A stretch of 43,325 bases of DNA, taken from Gemmataceae bacterium. GTDB lineage: Bacteria > Planctomycetota > Planctomycetia > Gemmatales > Gemmataceae. The notes beneath the pieces were generated by a model that was not told the DNA's origin, did not search any database, and saw only the letters and a program-made list of their open reading frames with translations. Each line of letters starts with the position of its first letter. Positions within the stretch are counted from its first letter, which is position 1. Positions 17,142 to 24,388 of the stretch are shown one piece after another. Made by a program: the position numbers and the translations under genes. The stretch is taken from NCBI GenBank assembly GCA_025055215.1, contig JANWYO010000263.1:1-43325 (forward strand), given 5' to 3'.

Positions 17142-18752
17142 TCAACCGGTGGGGTCGTTATGCGAGGGTTGCCACCAGGAAGGTCCGGTGGGGTAAGACG
17201 GCCCGCTGGGCCAATCATGGCTGGCCCACCAGATGGTGCCGGCGATGGCAGCCGCCAAAATCAGCAAGACGATCACAGCCACCAGCGGGTTGACGGCCCC
17301 GGTTGGGGGCAGGCCGATCAGCGGTTCCGAATCACTCGGCCGGGAAGGGCCGAGGGAAACCCTGGGGCTGATTCCAGGGATGTGAGTCGGCATGAGCGGG
17401 GGTGAGCCAGTGGGGGGTAGCATCGCCGCCGCGTCGGGGATGAAAGTCCGGGCCAGCTGCGGCGCTTCGGGAGCGGCGGGCGCAAGCCGCGGTGCGTCGG
17501 CCGGCGGCTTGGATGGAGGTGGCCCGGCCGCCGGACGGGCCGCCTCTACCCCCTTCTCCTCCGCCCACGCTTCTCCCGGCAGCGACATCCGTGTCCGCAC
17601 CAACGCCTGCGGCAGCGACACCTGCGTCGGCGCCCCCGGCATCACCTCTCGGCCCCATTCCTCAGGGGCGTCGTCGGTACTCCACGGCGCTAGGGCCGCC
17701 GCCAATTCCACCGGCCGGCTGTACCGCTCCTCCGGCTTCTTCGCCAGCAGCCGCCGGACAATCGCCGAGATTTCCGGGGGAACCTCCGGCCGAAGCGACT
17801 CCACCGGTGTCGGCTCCTCGCACCAATGGCGGTACAACTTTTCGCCCACGGTCCCGCCGGGGAAGGGTACTCGGCCCGTCAACAAGTAGTGCAGCGTGCC
17901 GCCGAGGCTGTAGAGGTCGGCGCGGATGTCCACCGTCCGTGAATCGCGGGCCTGCTCGGGGGCCATGTAGTCCGGTGTGCCGACCACTCCCCCTTGCTGC
18001 GTCAGGGCAGTGAGGCCTTCGTCGTGGTCGCTCAGGTCTGATCGCAACCGCGCCAGCCCTAGGTCGAGGATCTTCACGAGCCAACGGCTGGGTACCGGCC
18101 CAAGACCGCCTGCGGCTCGCAGTGTCGATGCCGGCTGGTGCGTCACCAGCAGGTTGGACGGTTTGATGTCGCGGTGGATCAGCCCATGCTCGTGGGCGTG
18201 TTCCAGGCCACACGCGGCTTGGCGGATGAACTCACAGGCCAGCCCCACCGGCAACGGCCCGCGCCGCTCCACGAACCGGGCCAGGTCAAGACCCTCCACG
18301 TATTCCATCACCAGAAAGTGCGTGTTCCCTACCTGGTCGGCATCATAAGCCAGGACGACGTTCGGGTGGGCCAGCTTGGCCACCGCCTGGATTTCCCGTT
18401 GGAAGCGTCGAATGCTTGTCGGGTTCTGGAGGCACTCCGAACGGATGACTTTCAAGGCGACAACCCGGTTCATGATGCGGTGCCGCGCTTTGAAGACCTG
18501 CCCCATGCCTCCTTCGCCCAACTTGTCGAGCAGGACGTATTGCCCCAGCACCAGGTCGGTGCCTTTTCCCTGAATGATCTGCTCGACTTGGTATGAGGTG
18601 ATCCAGCCGCGGCGGATGAGTTCCACTGCCAACTCTTGGGGGTCAGGAAAGCGCGCTTGCAGCGTGCGGGTCAGCTCTTCGAGTTGCACCCCATCCAGAA
18701 GCGGCAGTTCGCTCAGGACCGCCACCAGGTTCCCGAGGCCGTTTGGAGACAT
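17142..18752 (-). CDS. Membrane-anchored Ser/Thr protein kinase (PknB-like)
   Basis: A 536-residue Hanks-type kinase. Residues 1-68 form a helical N-terminal module common before planctomycete kinases. The kinase domain runs about 72-335: GEGGMG loop 79-84, Lys101, HRDIKPSN 193-200, DLG 230-232 (DFG variant) and APEQ 264-267. A loop insertion follows HRDIKPSNLL (about 203-224). A Pro/Ala-rich linker of about 110 residues leads to one membrane helix (AVNPLVAVIVLLILAAAIAGTIWW, about 488-511) and a short Trp/Pro-rich tail, probably periplasmic. Substrates unknown; it has no operon partner. Confidence 0.94.
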   Translation of the reverse strand: MSPNGLGNLVAVLSELPLLDGVQLEELTRTLQARFPDPQELAVELIRRGWITSYQVEQIIQGKGTDLVLGQYVLLDKLGEGGMGQVFKARHRIMNRVVALKVIRSECLQNPTSIRRFQREIQAVAKLAHPNVVLAYDADQVGNTHFLVMEYVEGLDLARFVERRGPLPVGLACEFIRQAACGLEHAHEHGLIHRDIKPSNLLVTHQPASTLRAAGGLGPVPSRWLVKILDLGLARLRSDLSDHDEGLTALTQQGGVVGTPDYMAPEQARDSRTVDIRADLYSLGGTLHYLLTGRVPFPGGTVGEKLYRHWCEEPTPVESLRPEVPPEISAIVRRLLAKKPEERYSRPVELAAALAPWSTDDAPEEWGREVMPGAPTQVSLPQALVRTRMSLPGEAWAEEKGVEAARPAAGPPPSKPPADAPRLAPAAPEAPQLARTFIPDAAAMLPPTGSPPLMPTHIPGISPRVSLGPSRPSDSEPLIGLPPTGAVNPLVAVIVLLILAAAIAGTIWWASHDWPSGPSYPTGPSWWQPSHNDPTG

Positions 18753-18879
18753 CAGCCGACCTCACCTGCTGCCACGTCGCCCGGCGACTGAGGATCATTG
18801 TACCGGCGCGAAAAAACTCCGCCACCACCGCCGCCCCCTCCGCACGGCCATTTCCCCGCCTGTCCCCCTCCCGACTTTC

Positions 18880-19275
18880 GGCCATTGTTTCGCGCTCGCT
18901 TTGCCGGCCCCCCGATTCATCGTTTCGCGCTCGCTCCACCCCTCCCGATTATTTTCACCGTCGACCGAGGACCAAACATTTCCCGAGGTCCGGCGCGTGT
19001 CGGTGGGTTCGAGTCTGGGACGCGACTTCATGCAGGCAGGGCTTCAATGGCGACGCGCGACAAAAGGAGTGCCCGCAGCGCGGGGCCAAGCCTCTGGGTT
19101 GGAGGACGGCTGAAAACAGGACCGACGCCGCATAAGCTAACAGCAGGCTGAGTTCGTCGGGCAGTTTGTCCGAGCTAATGGTTCGGAAAACCGGGCATCG
19201 GCCCGAAACTCGAACCCAGAAGGGGGCGGAAGGCACCGGCAGGTGACGGGCAAGCGCGAAACGATCCATCGGCCT
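18880..19275. repeat. Degenerate dispersed-repeat cluster (copies D and E)
   Basis: CGATTCATCGTTTCGCGC (from about 18926) and GCGCGAAACGATCCATCG (19254-19271) are near-perfect inverted partners of the repeat core. A further TTTCGCGCTCGCT lies near 18889. Nested inside is a second inverted pair, TGGGTTCGAGT (about 19002) and ACTCGAACCCA (about 19208). The stretch between the kinase start and the DUF971 gene has no convincing coding frame. The family tail seen in copies A-C is not clear here. Confidence 0.5.
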
Positions 19276-19358
19276 CGCAGGGGAAGATCGCGAGTCGGAA
19301 CGACTTCGCCGAGTAAAGTTGCGAGCCTGAACCGCATGATCTGCTTTTGGTGGTCGAG

Positions 19359-19709
19359 ATGGAGCCGGGAGCAACAAAGCTGCGACCGCTGGCGCTCCGG
19401 AAAGAGGGGAGCGAACGCCTGATCATCGAGTGGAGTGATGGGCATCGCAGCGTGCACACCTGGAAGCACTTGCGGGAGAACTGCCCGTGTGCCAGCTGCC
19501 GTGGTGAGCGTGAGCGGCCGCCTGACCCGTTCCGCATCCTGAAGCCGAGCGAGTTGGTCCCCCGTCCGCCATTGGCGCCGGTCGCCGTGACACCGCTGGG
19601 TCATTACGCCTACAAAATCACCTGGAACGATGGCCACGACAGCGGCATCTACACGCTGGAGCACCTGCGCCAGCTGTGTGAATGTGCCGCCTGCCGTGCC
19701 TCACGTTGA
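19359..19709 (+). CDS. DUF971 protein (BBOX N-terminal-like, Zn-binding)
   Basis: A 116-residue protein with one DUF971 domain, the fold of the N-terminus of gamma-butyrobetaine hydroxylases. The Cys-x-Cys-x2-Cys site is in HLRENCPCASC, and the partner His lies in the WNDGHDSGIYTLEHLRQL segment, as in the zinc site known from that family. A second CECAAC cluster ends the protein. ATG 19359 is preferred over an upstream TTG at 19347. It lies 13 bases before the Mrp/ApbC gene. DUF971 is often fused to or next to Mrp-type ATPases, so a joint role in Fe-S protein biogenesis is inferred. Confidence 0.87.
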   Translation: MEPGATKLRPLALRKEGSERLIIEWSDGHRSVHTWKHLRENCPCASCRGERERPPDPFRILKPSELVPRPPLAPVAVTPLGHYAYKITWNDGHDSGIYTLEHLRQLCECAACRASR

Positions 19710-19722
19710 ATGGGAGCCTGGC

Positions 19723-20535
19723 ATGCACCCGTCTGCCACCCCGAAGATTCGACTTCCCGGCGTCAAGCACGTCATTGCCGTGGCCAGCGGCAAGGGAGGT
19801 GTCGGCAAATCGACCGTGGCCGCTAACCTGGCGTTGGCCTTGCATATGCAGGGCCAACGCGTCGGCCTTATGGACGCCGACATCTATGGCCCCAGCATTC
19901 CCATTATGATGGGCTTGGGTACCGTCGATCCGAACAAGACCGTCTTCCCTCTGGAGAAATACGGCCTGAAGCTGATGTCGATGGGCTTCATCGTCAATCC
20001 GAACCAGGCGGTCATCTGGCGTGGGCCAATGGTCCATAAGGCCGTGTCGCAATTCCTGACCGACATTGCCTGGGGCGAGCTTGATTACCTGGTGATCGAC
20101 CTGCCGCCGGGGACGGGGGACGCGCAACTGACCTTAACGCAAACCGCCCCGCTGTCGGGGGCCATCATTGTCACCACGCCGCAGGAAGTGAGCCTGATCG
20201 ACGCTCGCAAGGGGCTGGAGATGTTCCGCCAGGTGCGCGTGCCGGTCCTGGGCATTGTCGAAAACATGAGCTATTTCATCGGGGCGGACGGCCAACGCTA
20301 CGATATCTTCCGGCACGGCGGCGGCCGGAAGCTCGCAGCGGAAGCGGGGGTGCCGCTGCTTGGGGAAATCCCCATCGACCCGCGCGTGGCCGAATGTGGC
20401 GACACGGGCGAGCCGATCGTACGCAAATATCCCGATTCGCCGGTTGCCAAGGCATACCTCGAACTGGCGACCACCGCGGTGAAAGAGTTGCAAAAACAAG
20501 GCGAGCAGCCGGCGTTACCCACCTTGGAAATTTGA
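19723..20535 (+). CDS. Mrp/NBP35-family ATP-binding protein (ApbC-like)
   Basis: A 270-residue P-loop NTPase of the Fe-S carrier family. The deviant Walker A GKGGVGKST is at residues 23-31, followed by DADIYGPSIP and DLPPGTGDAQLTL. The N-terminal MIP18/DUF59 domain of many Mrp proteins is absent: the ATPase core starts almost at once. The segment ENMSYFIGADGQRYDIFRHGGG lacks the CxxC found there in E. coli Mrp, so the usual bridging-cluster cysteines are missing. The start at 19723 has GGGAG 7 bases upstream and sits 13 bases after the DUF971 gene, giving a two-gene operon. Confidence 0.93.
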   Translation: MHPSATPKIRLPGVKHVIAVASGKGGVGKSTVAANLALALHMQGQRVGLMDADIYGPSIPIMMGLGTVDPNKTVFPLEKYGLKLMSMGFIVNPNQAVIWRGPMVHKAVSQFLTDIAWGELDYLVIDLPPGTGDAQLTLTQTAPLSGAIIVTTPQEVSLIDARKGLEMFRQVRVPVLGIVENMSYFIGADGQRYDIFRHGGGRKLAAEAGVPLLGEIPIDPRVAECGDTGEPIVRKYPDSPVAKAYLELATTAVKELQKQGEQPALPTLEI

Positions 20536-20576
20536 GGCTGGCCCCGCAGCGCACGAACGGGCGGTGCTGACCCCAG

Positions 20577-20597
20577 CAGCGTGGCGAGGCCACGCTG
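20577..20597. terminator. Convergent hairpin
   Basis: CAGCGTGGC / GCCACGCTG, a perfect 9-bp stem with a 3-base loop (20577-20585 with 20589-20597), between the convergent Mrp and secreted-protein genes. No strong T-tract follows. Confidence 0.5.
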
Positions 20598-20607
20598 GCT
20601 GTGGGCG

Positions 20608-21549
20608 TCAGCGTGGCCGCTCCTCGGCCTTGACGACGATCACCGGCTTGACCACCAGCACCGGCACCCGGTTGGCCGCCGCAGCCGCCACATAGCGCAC
20701 AGGCACCAGAACGATCTGACCGTCGTCGAGGGTCAATTCGTCGGTCTGGCTCGTCAGCCGGAACCGGGGGGACTTGATCGGCACGTTCTTGTCCGTGATG
20801 GGATCCACCACTTCTTTGGTGTCGAGGCGGGCCAGCTCCTTGACGGACTGGGTCAGCTTCAGGCCGAGGCGCCGGCGATCCGCCGAGGTCCAACCTTGGG
20901 CGCGGATGGAGACGCCCGTCCAGTCAACCACGACGGCATCAACCGGGCGCGCGGCGGGTTTACCCGGGTAAATGAGTGGGTCGTGCACCGCAAAGACGAC
21001 AACGTCACTGGAAGCGACGATCCGGACCTGATGGGTCGGTCCGGTGGAGCTATGACGGCGAAGGGACTCCACCAGGGCCTCGTCCACGGGGAGCACCGCC
21101 TGCTTGCCCAGCTTTGGCTGGACTTCTTTGTCGAACCAAGCCCGATCGACCTGGTGCAGGACTGCTTCGACGTCAATGGCCGCGTCGAACAGGCGGCGGA
21201 GGGCCTCGAGAAGTTGGCGGATTTGTTCATGCGCTTTCGGCGAGGCCCGTACCTCCAGCTGGGTCCCTTGCCAAGCCCGAATCGTTCCGCCATTCTCGGC
21301 AACGCCTTTCCACGAGCCGGGCTCGACGACAAAGACGATCTGCTGCATGAGCAGGTCGATCGGCTCGGCATCGCGCGCCCGCGGCTCACCCAGGCTCCCC
21401 CAGAGGCCCGGTCGGCGGACGAGGTCGGTGACATCGTAGACCACGGTGGTCATGTCAGACCGCGGCTTGGCCCCTTGCCCTAGGGCGGGGCCCCACGGCA
21501 CCAACAAGCCGGACCACAGCAGCAGGACGGTCGGTCGCATCGGGCACAT
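20608..21549 (-). CDS. Secreted protein of unknown function (secretin-N-like segment)
   Basis: A 313-residue protein from the ATG at 21549 (GGGAG 8 bases upstream; an ATG at 21540 is also possible). It has a signal peptide (TVLLLWSGLLVPWGPALGQG). The mature start reads TTVVYDVTDLVRR, then IDLLMQQIVFVVEPGSW and AHEQIRQLLEALRRL. This pattern recurs in planctomycete proteins resembling short secretin/STN-type N-domains. The C-terminal half has no recognised domain. It is divergent from fhcA, but nothing ties it to C1 metabolism. Confidence 0.7.
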   Translation of the reverse strand: MCPMRPTVLLLWSGLLVPWGPALGQGAKPRSDMTTVVYDVTDLVRRPGLWGSLGEPRARDAEPIDLLMQQIVFVVEPGSWKGVAENGGTIRAWQGTQLEVRASPKAHEQIRQLLEALRRLFDAAIDVEAVLHQVDRAWFDKEVQPKLGKQAVLPVDEALVESLRRHSSTGPTHQVRIVASSDVVVFAVHDPLIYPGKPAARPVDAVVVDWTGVSIRAQGWTSADRRRLGLKLTQSVKELARLDTKEVVDPITDKNVPIKSPRFRLTSQTDELTLDDGQIVLVPVRYVAAAAANRVPVLVVKPVIVVKAEERPR

Positions 21550-21701
21550 GTTGTCGCTCCCGCGGTTTCCCTCGTGTCCCCCGAGGAGAACGTCATCGGC
21601 CTGATACTTTGCGCCCCCGATCCATAAAATGTCCGCTGGACGAGCCCGGCGTCCGCCGCCCACGACCCGACCAGCCGTGACACTGCTTTGCCCTTGCTCG
21701 C

Positions 21702-23363
21702 ATGTCGCTCTTCCTGATCGCGAACGGAACAGTCTACGATCCTGCTAACGGCATCGACGGCGTGGTCCGCGATGTCTGGATCCAGGACGCCAAGATCATC
21801 GCCCCTCCCACCGATCCGGCAATCGAGCCGGATCGGGTGTTGGATGCCACGGGGCTGGTGGTGATGCCCGGCGGCGTGGACATGCACGCGCACATCGCGG
21901 GGCCGAAGGTGAACGTGGCCCGGAAAATGCGGCCGGAAGACAAGCGCAAGGCCCCGGTGGTCCGGCGGACACCGCGGACGCGCTCGGGCACAACCGGGAG
22001 CGTGCCGAGCACGTTCGCGACTGGATATCTGTACGCCGGGCTTGGCTACACCACCGCTTTCGACGCCGCCATTCCGCCGCTTGGTGCCCGTCATGCGCAT
22101 GAGGAGTTTGCCGACACTCCGGTCATCGACAAAGGCTTCCTGGTGCTGTTCGGGAACAATCATTATGTGCTGCGGCAAGTAGCAGCCGGCGACCGCGACA
22201 AGCTCCGGGCCTATGTCGCCTGGCTTTTGGGGGCCGCCAAGGGGTTCGGGGTCAAGCTGGTCAATCCCGGTGGCGTCGAGGTCTGGAAACAAGGCCGCGA
22301 CAACATCCACGACCTCGACGCCCCGGTTGAGCACTTCAACACCACCCCGCGGCAAATCATCACCGAACTCGCTCAGACCGCGATGGACCTCGGTTTGCCA
22401 CACCCGGTCCACATCCACTGTAACAACCTCGGCTTGCCGGGGAACTGGCTGACGACCAAGGCGACGATGGAAGCCCTGGAAGGCCGACGTGCTCACCTGA
22501 CGCACATCCAATTCCACAGCTACGGCGGGGGCCCGGACGATCAGGGGACCTTCTGTTCTCACGTGCCTCAGCTGGCTGATTACGTCAACAGCCATCCGAA
22601 TCTTACCGTCGATGTCGGGCAGGTCCTTTTCGGCTCAACCACCTCGATGACGGGCGACGGTCCGCTGGGCTATTACCTGCACAAGGTCACGGGGCATCGC
22701 TGGGCCAACATCGACACGGAGATGGAAGCGGGCTGCGGTATCGTGCCGATCGTGTACCGCGACAAGAGCTTTGTCCACGCCCTGCAATGGGCCATCGGCC
22801 TGGAGTGGTACCTGCTGGTGAAGGACCCCTGGCGCGTGGTGATGAGCACCGACCACCCCAACGGCGGCTCGTTTCTCGCCTACCCCGAGATTGTCCAACT
22901 CCTCATGGACCGCACGTATCGGCAGGAAGTCCTCCGGCGTGTCCATCCCCGGGTATTGGAGCGGTCGGTCCTCAAAGACCTCGACCGCGAGTATACGTTG
23001 TACGAGATTGCCATCATCACCCGAGCAGGGCCGGCACGGATCCTCGGTCTGAAAAACAAAGGCCACCTGGGCCCAGGTGCCGACGCCGACGTCACCATCT
23101 ATACCCCGAGCGCCGACAAACGGGCAATGTTCGAGTTGCCGCGCTACGTCATCAAGGCTGGCGAGATCATCGTCGAGAAGGGCGAAATCCGCCAAGACGT
23201 CTACGGCAAGACCCTGCACGTCGCTCCGCCATACGACGAGGGGGTGCTTCCGGACATTCAGAAGTGGTTCGAGTCGTATTACACCATCCAATTTGCCAAC
23301 TATCCGGTGGATGAGTCGTACCTGGCTCATGGGAGTGAGAGGATCGAGTGCCGCCGCTCGTGA
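21702..23363 (+). CDS. fhcA: Formyltransferase/hydrolase complex subunit A (FwdA/FhcA)
   Basis: A 553-residue amidohydrolase-fold subunit homologous to FwdA/FmdA of methanogens and FhcA of methylotrophs. In bacteria FhcABCD takes the formyl group from formyl-tetrahydromethanopterin to free formate. Metal-site candidates are His62 and His64 (DMHAH), Lys185 in GVKLVNPGG (the position carboxylated in FwdA), His239 (HIHCNN) and Asp384 (MSTDHPNGG). NPGGVEVW and STDHPNGGSF are strongly family-specific. Planctomycetes are known to carry H4MPT-linked C1 genes. The B, C and D subunits are not in this window. A PII gene follows after 54 bases. Confidence 0.95.
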   Translation: MSLFLIANGTVYDPANGIDGVVRDVWIQDAKIIAPPTDPAIEPDRVLDATGLVVMPGGVDMHAHIAGPKVNVARKMRPEDKRKAPVVRRTPRTRSGTTGSVPSTFATGYLYAGLGYTTAFDAAIPPLGARHAHEEFADTPVIDKGFLVLFGNNHYVLRQVAAGDRDKLRAYVAWLLGAAKGFGVKLVNPGGVEVWKQGRDNIHDLDAPVEHFNTTPRQIITELAQTAMDLGLPHPVHIHCNNLGLPGNWLTTKATMEALEGRRAHLTHIQFHSYGGGPDDQGTFCSHVPQLADYVNSHPNLTVDVGQVLFGSTTSMTGDGPLGYYLHKVTGHRWANIDTEMEAGCGIVPIVYRDKSFVHALQWAIGLEWYLLVKDPWRVVMSTDHPNGGSFLAYPEIVQLLMDRTYRQEVLRRVHPRVLERSVLKDLDREYTLYEIAIITRAGPARILGLKNKGHLGPGADADVTIYTPSADKRAMFELPRYVIKAGEIIVEKGEIRQDVYGKTLHVAPPYDEGVLPDIQKWFESYYTIQFANYPVDESYLAHGSERIECRRS

Positions 23364-23417
23364 GCACGCACGCCGTGGCATGGCGCGGTTGGGGGGTGGA
23401 CCGACAAAGGAGCAGCC

Positions 23418-23765
23418 ATGAAATTGATCCTGGCGATCATCCAACCGTCGAAGCTGGAAGCCGTGAAGGAAGCGTTGAACAAGGTGGAAGTCTTCCGCCT
23501 GACGATCGTTGACGTGCACGGTTTCGGTCGGCAGAAAGGGCATTCCGAGGTCTACCGCGGCCACGAACTGACGGTGAATCTGCTGCGCAAGGTACAGCTG
23601 CAAATCGCCGTGAACGAGGACTTCGTGGAACCGACGGTCAACGCCATCATGGAGGCGGGCCGGACGGGTCCGGAGGGGAGGATCGGCGATGGCAAGATTT
23701 TCATCCTGCCGCTGGAGGACTGCATCCGCATCCGCACCGGGGAGCGGGGCCCCCAGGCGATCTGA
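23418..23765 (+). CDS. PII signal-transduction protein, Tyr51 missing
   Basis: A 115-residue GlnB/GlnK-family trimeric signalling protein that senses ATP/ADP and 2-oxoglutarate. Visible features are MKLILAIIQPSKL at the start, the T-loop HGFGRQKGHSEVYRGHE with Tyr46, the B-loop GRIGDGKIF and the C-loop RIRTGERG. Position 51, the uridylylated Tyr in E. coli GlnB, is Leu here (YRGHEL). Before the B-loop there is a short insertion (TGPEGRIGDGK against TGKIGDGK). AAAGGAG lies 7 bases before the ATG. No amtB, glnA or glnD is adjacent; the upstream neighbour is fhcA, suggesting co-expression. Confidence 0.93.
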   Translation: MKLILAIIQPSKLEAVKEALNKVEVFRLTIVDVHGFGRQKGHSEVYRGHELTVNLLRKVQLQIAVNEDFVEPTVNAIMEAGRTGPEGRIGDGKIFILPLEDCIRIRTGERGPQAI

Positions 23766-23902
23766 TCAGAAAGCGGTCGAGCCACGCACGAAACAGGCTT
23801 TGGAGTCAGATTGACTGCCCCAAGTAGCGGTTAGGGCCCGCATTCAAAGCGGGGACGCTTTCCGGCACGGCACAAAAGTGTGGCATGGCCCGAGGGTGAA
23901 GG

Positions 23903-24271
23903 ATGGAAGGCTTACTGCTCTCCGACGACCTGTTGTTTGCGAGCCGGGTGATCGGGACGGCCCACGGCCTGGGGCTGACGATCAAGGCGGTTCGCAGTCC
24001 GGAGGCCGCCCTGGCGGCGGCGCGAGACGCGCCGCCGGCGCTGGTGCTCATCGACCTGGCGAACCCGGGGCTGGTGCTGGAGGAGTTGATCGCCGGGCTA
24101 CGATCGGTCTGTGCGGTGCAGCCTCGTCTGGTGGCATACGGTTCTCATGTCCACGTGGCCCAGCTCGAGGCCGCCCGCGCCGCGGGCTGCGATCCGGTGC
24201 TGCCGCGGAGCAGGTTCGTCGAGGAGTTGCCTCGGCGGCTGGCCGATTGGGCCAAGCCGCCGACCTCGTGA
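23903..24271 (+). CDS. Receiver-like (CheY-fold) stand-alone protein
   Basis: A 122-residue protein that fits a response-regulator receiver fold: acidic pair Asp8-Asp9 after the first strand, phosphoacceptor-like Asp51 in LVLIDLANPG, Ser81 after the fourth strand (VAYGSH), and VLPRSRF at the fifth strand where a Lys is expected. The conserved Lys appears replaced, so phosphorylation may be weak or absent. There is no output domain. It lies 137 bases after the PII gene on the same strand. The assignment rests on pattern and not on strong similarity. Confidence 0.65.
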   Translation: MEGLLLSDDLLFASRVIGTAHGLGLTIKAVRSPEAALAAARDAPPALVLIDLANPGLVLEELIAGLRSVCAVQPRLVAYGSHVHVAQLEAARAAGCDPVLPRSRFVEELPRRLADWAKPPTS

Positions 24272-24388
24272 TCCCCCACGTTCCCCCAGTTCGGCGGCTG
24301 CCGCGGGGCCGCATCGCCTCATTTTCTCGTCCCCGTCCCGCGCCGGCGGGTCGTGCTCAGTCTCTCCAGGGCAGGATGACGCCGCCGG

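Noticed and set aside
18995-19230. tRNA-like GGTTCGAGTC motifs
   Set aside because: Neighbouring bases do not pair into a T-stem, and no acceptor or anticodon arm could be drawn; the motif is better explained as one arm of an inverted repeat.
23806-24051. 81-residue minus-strand frame over the receiver-like gene
   Set aside because: The plus-strand frame has receiver-fold residues in order; the minus frame has nothing recognisable.
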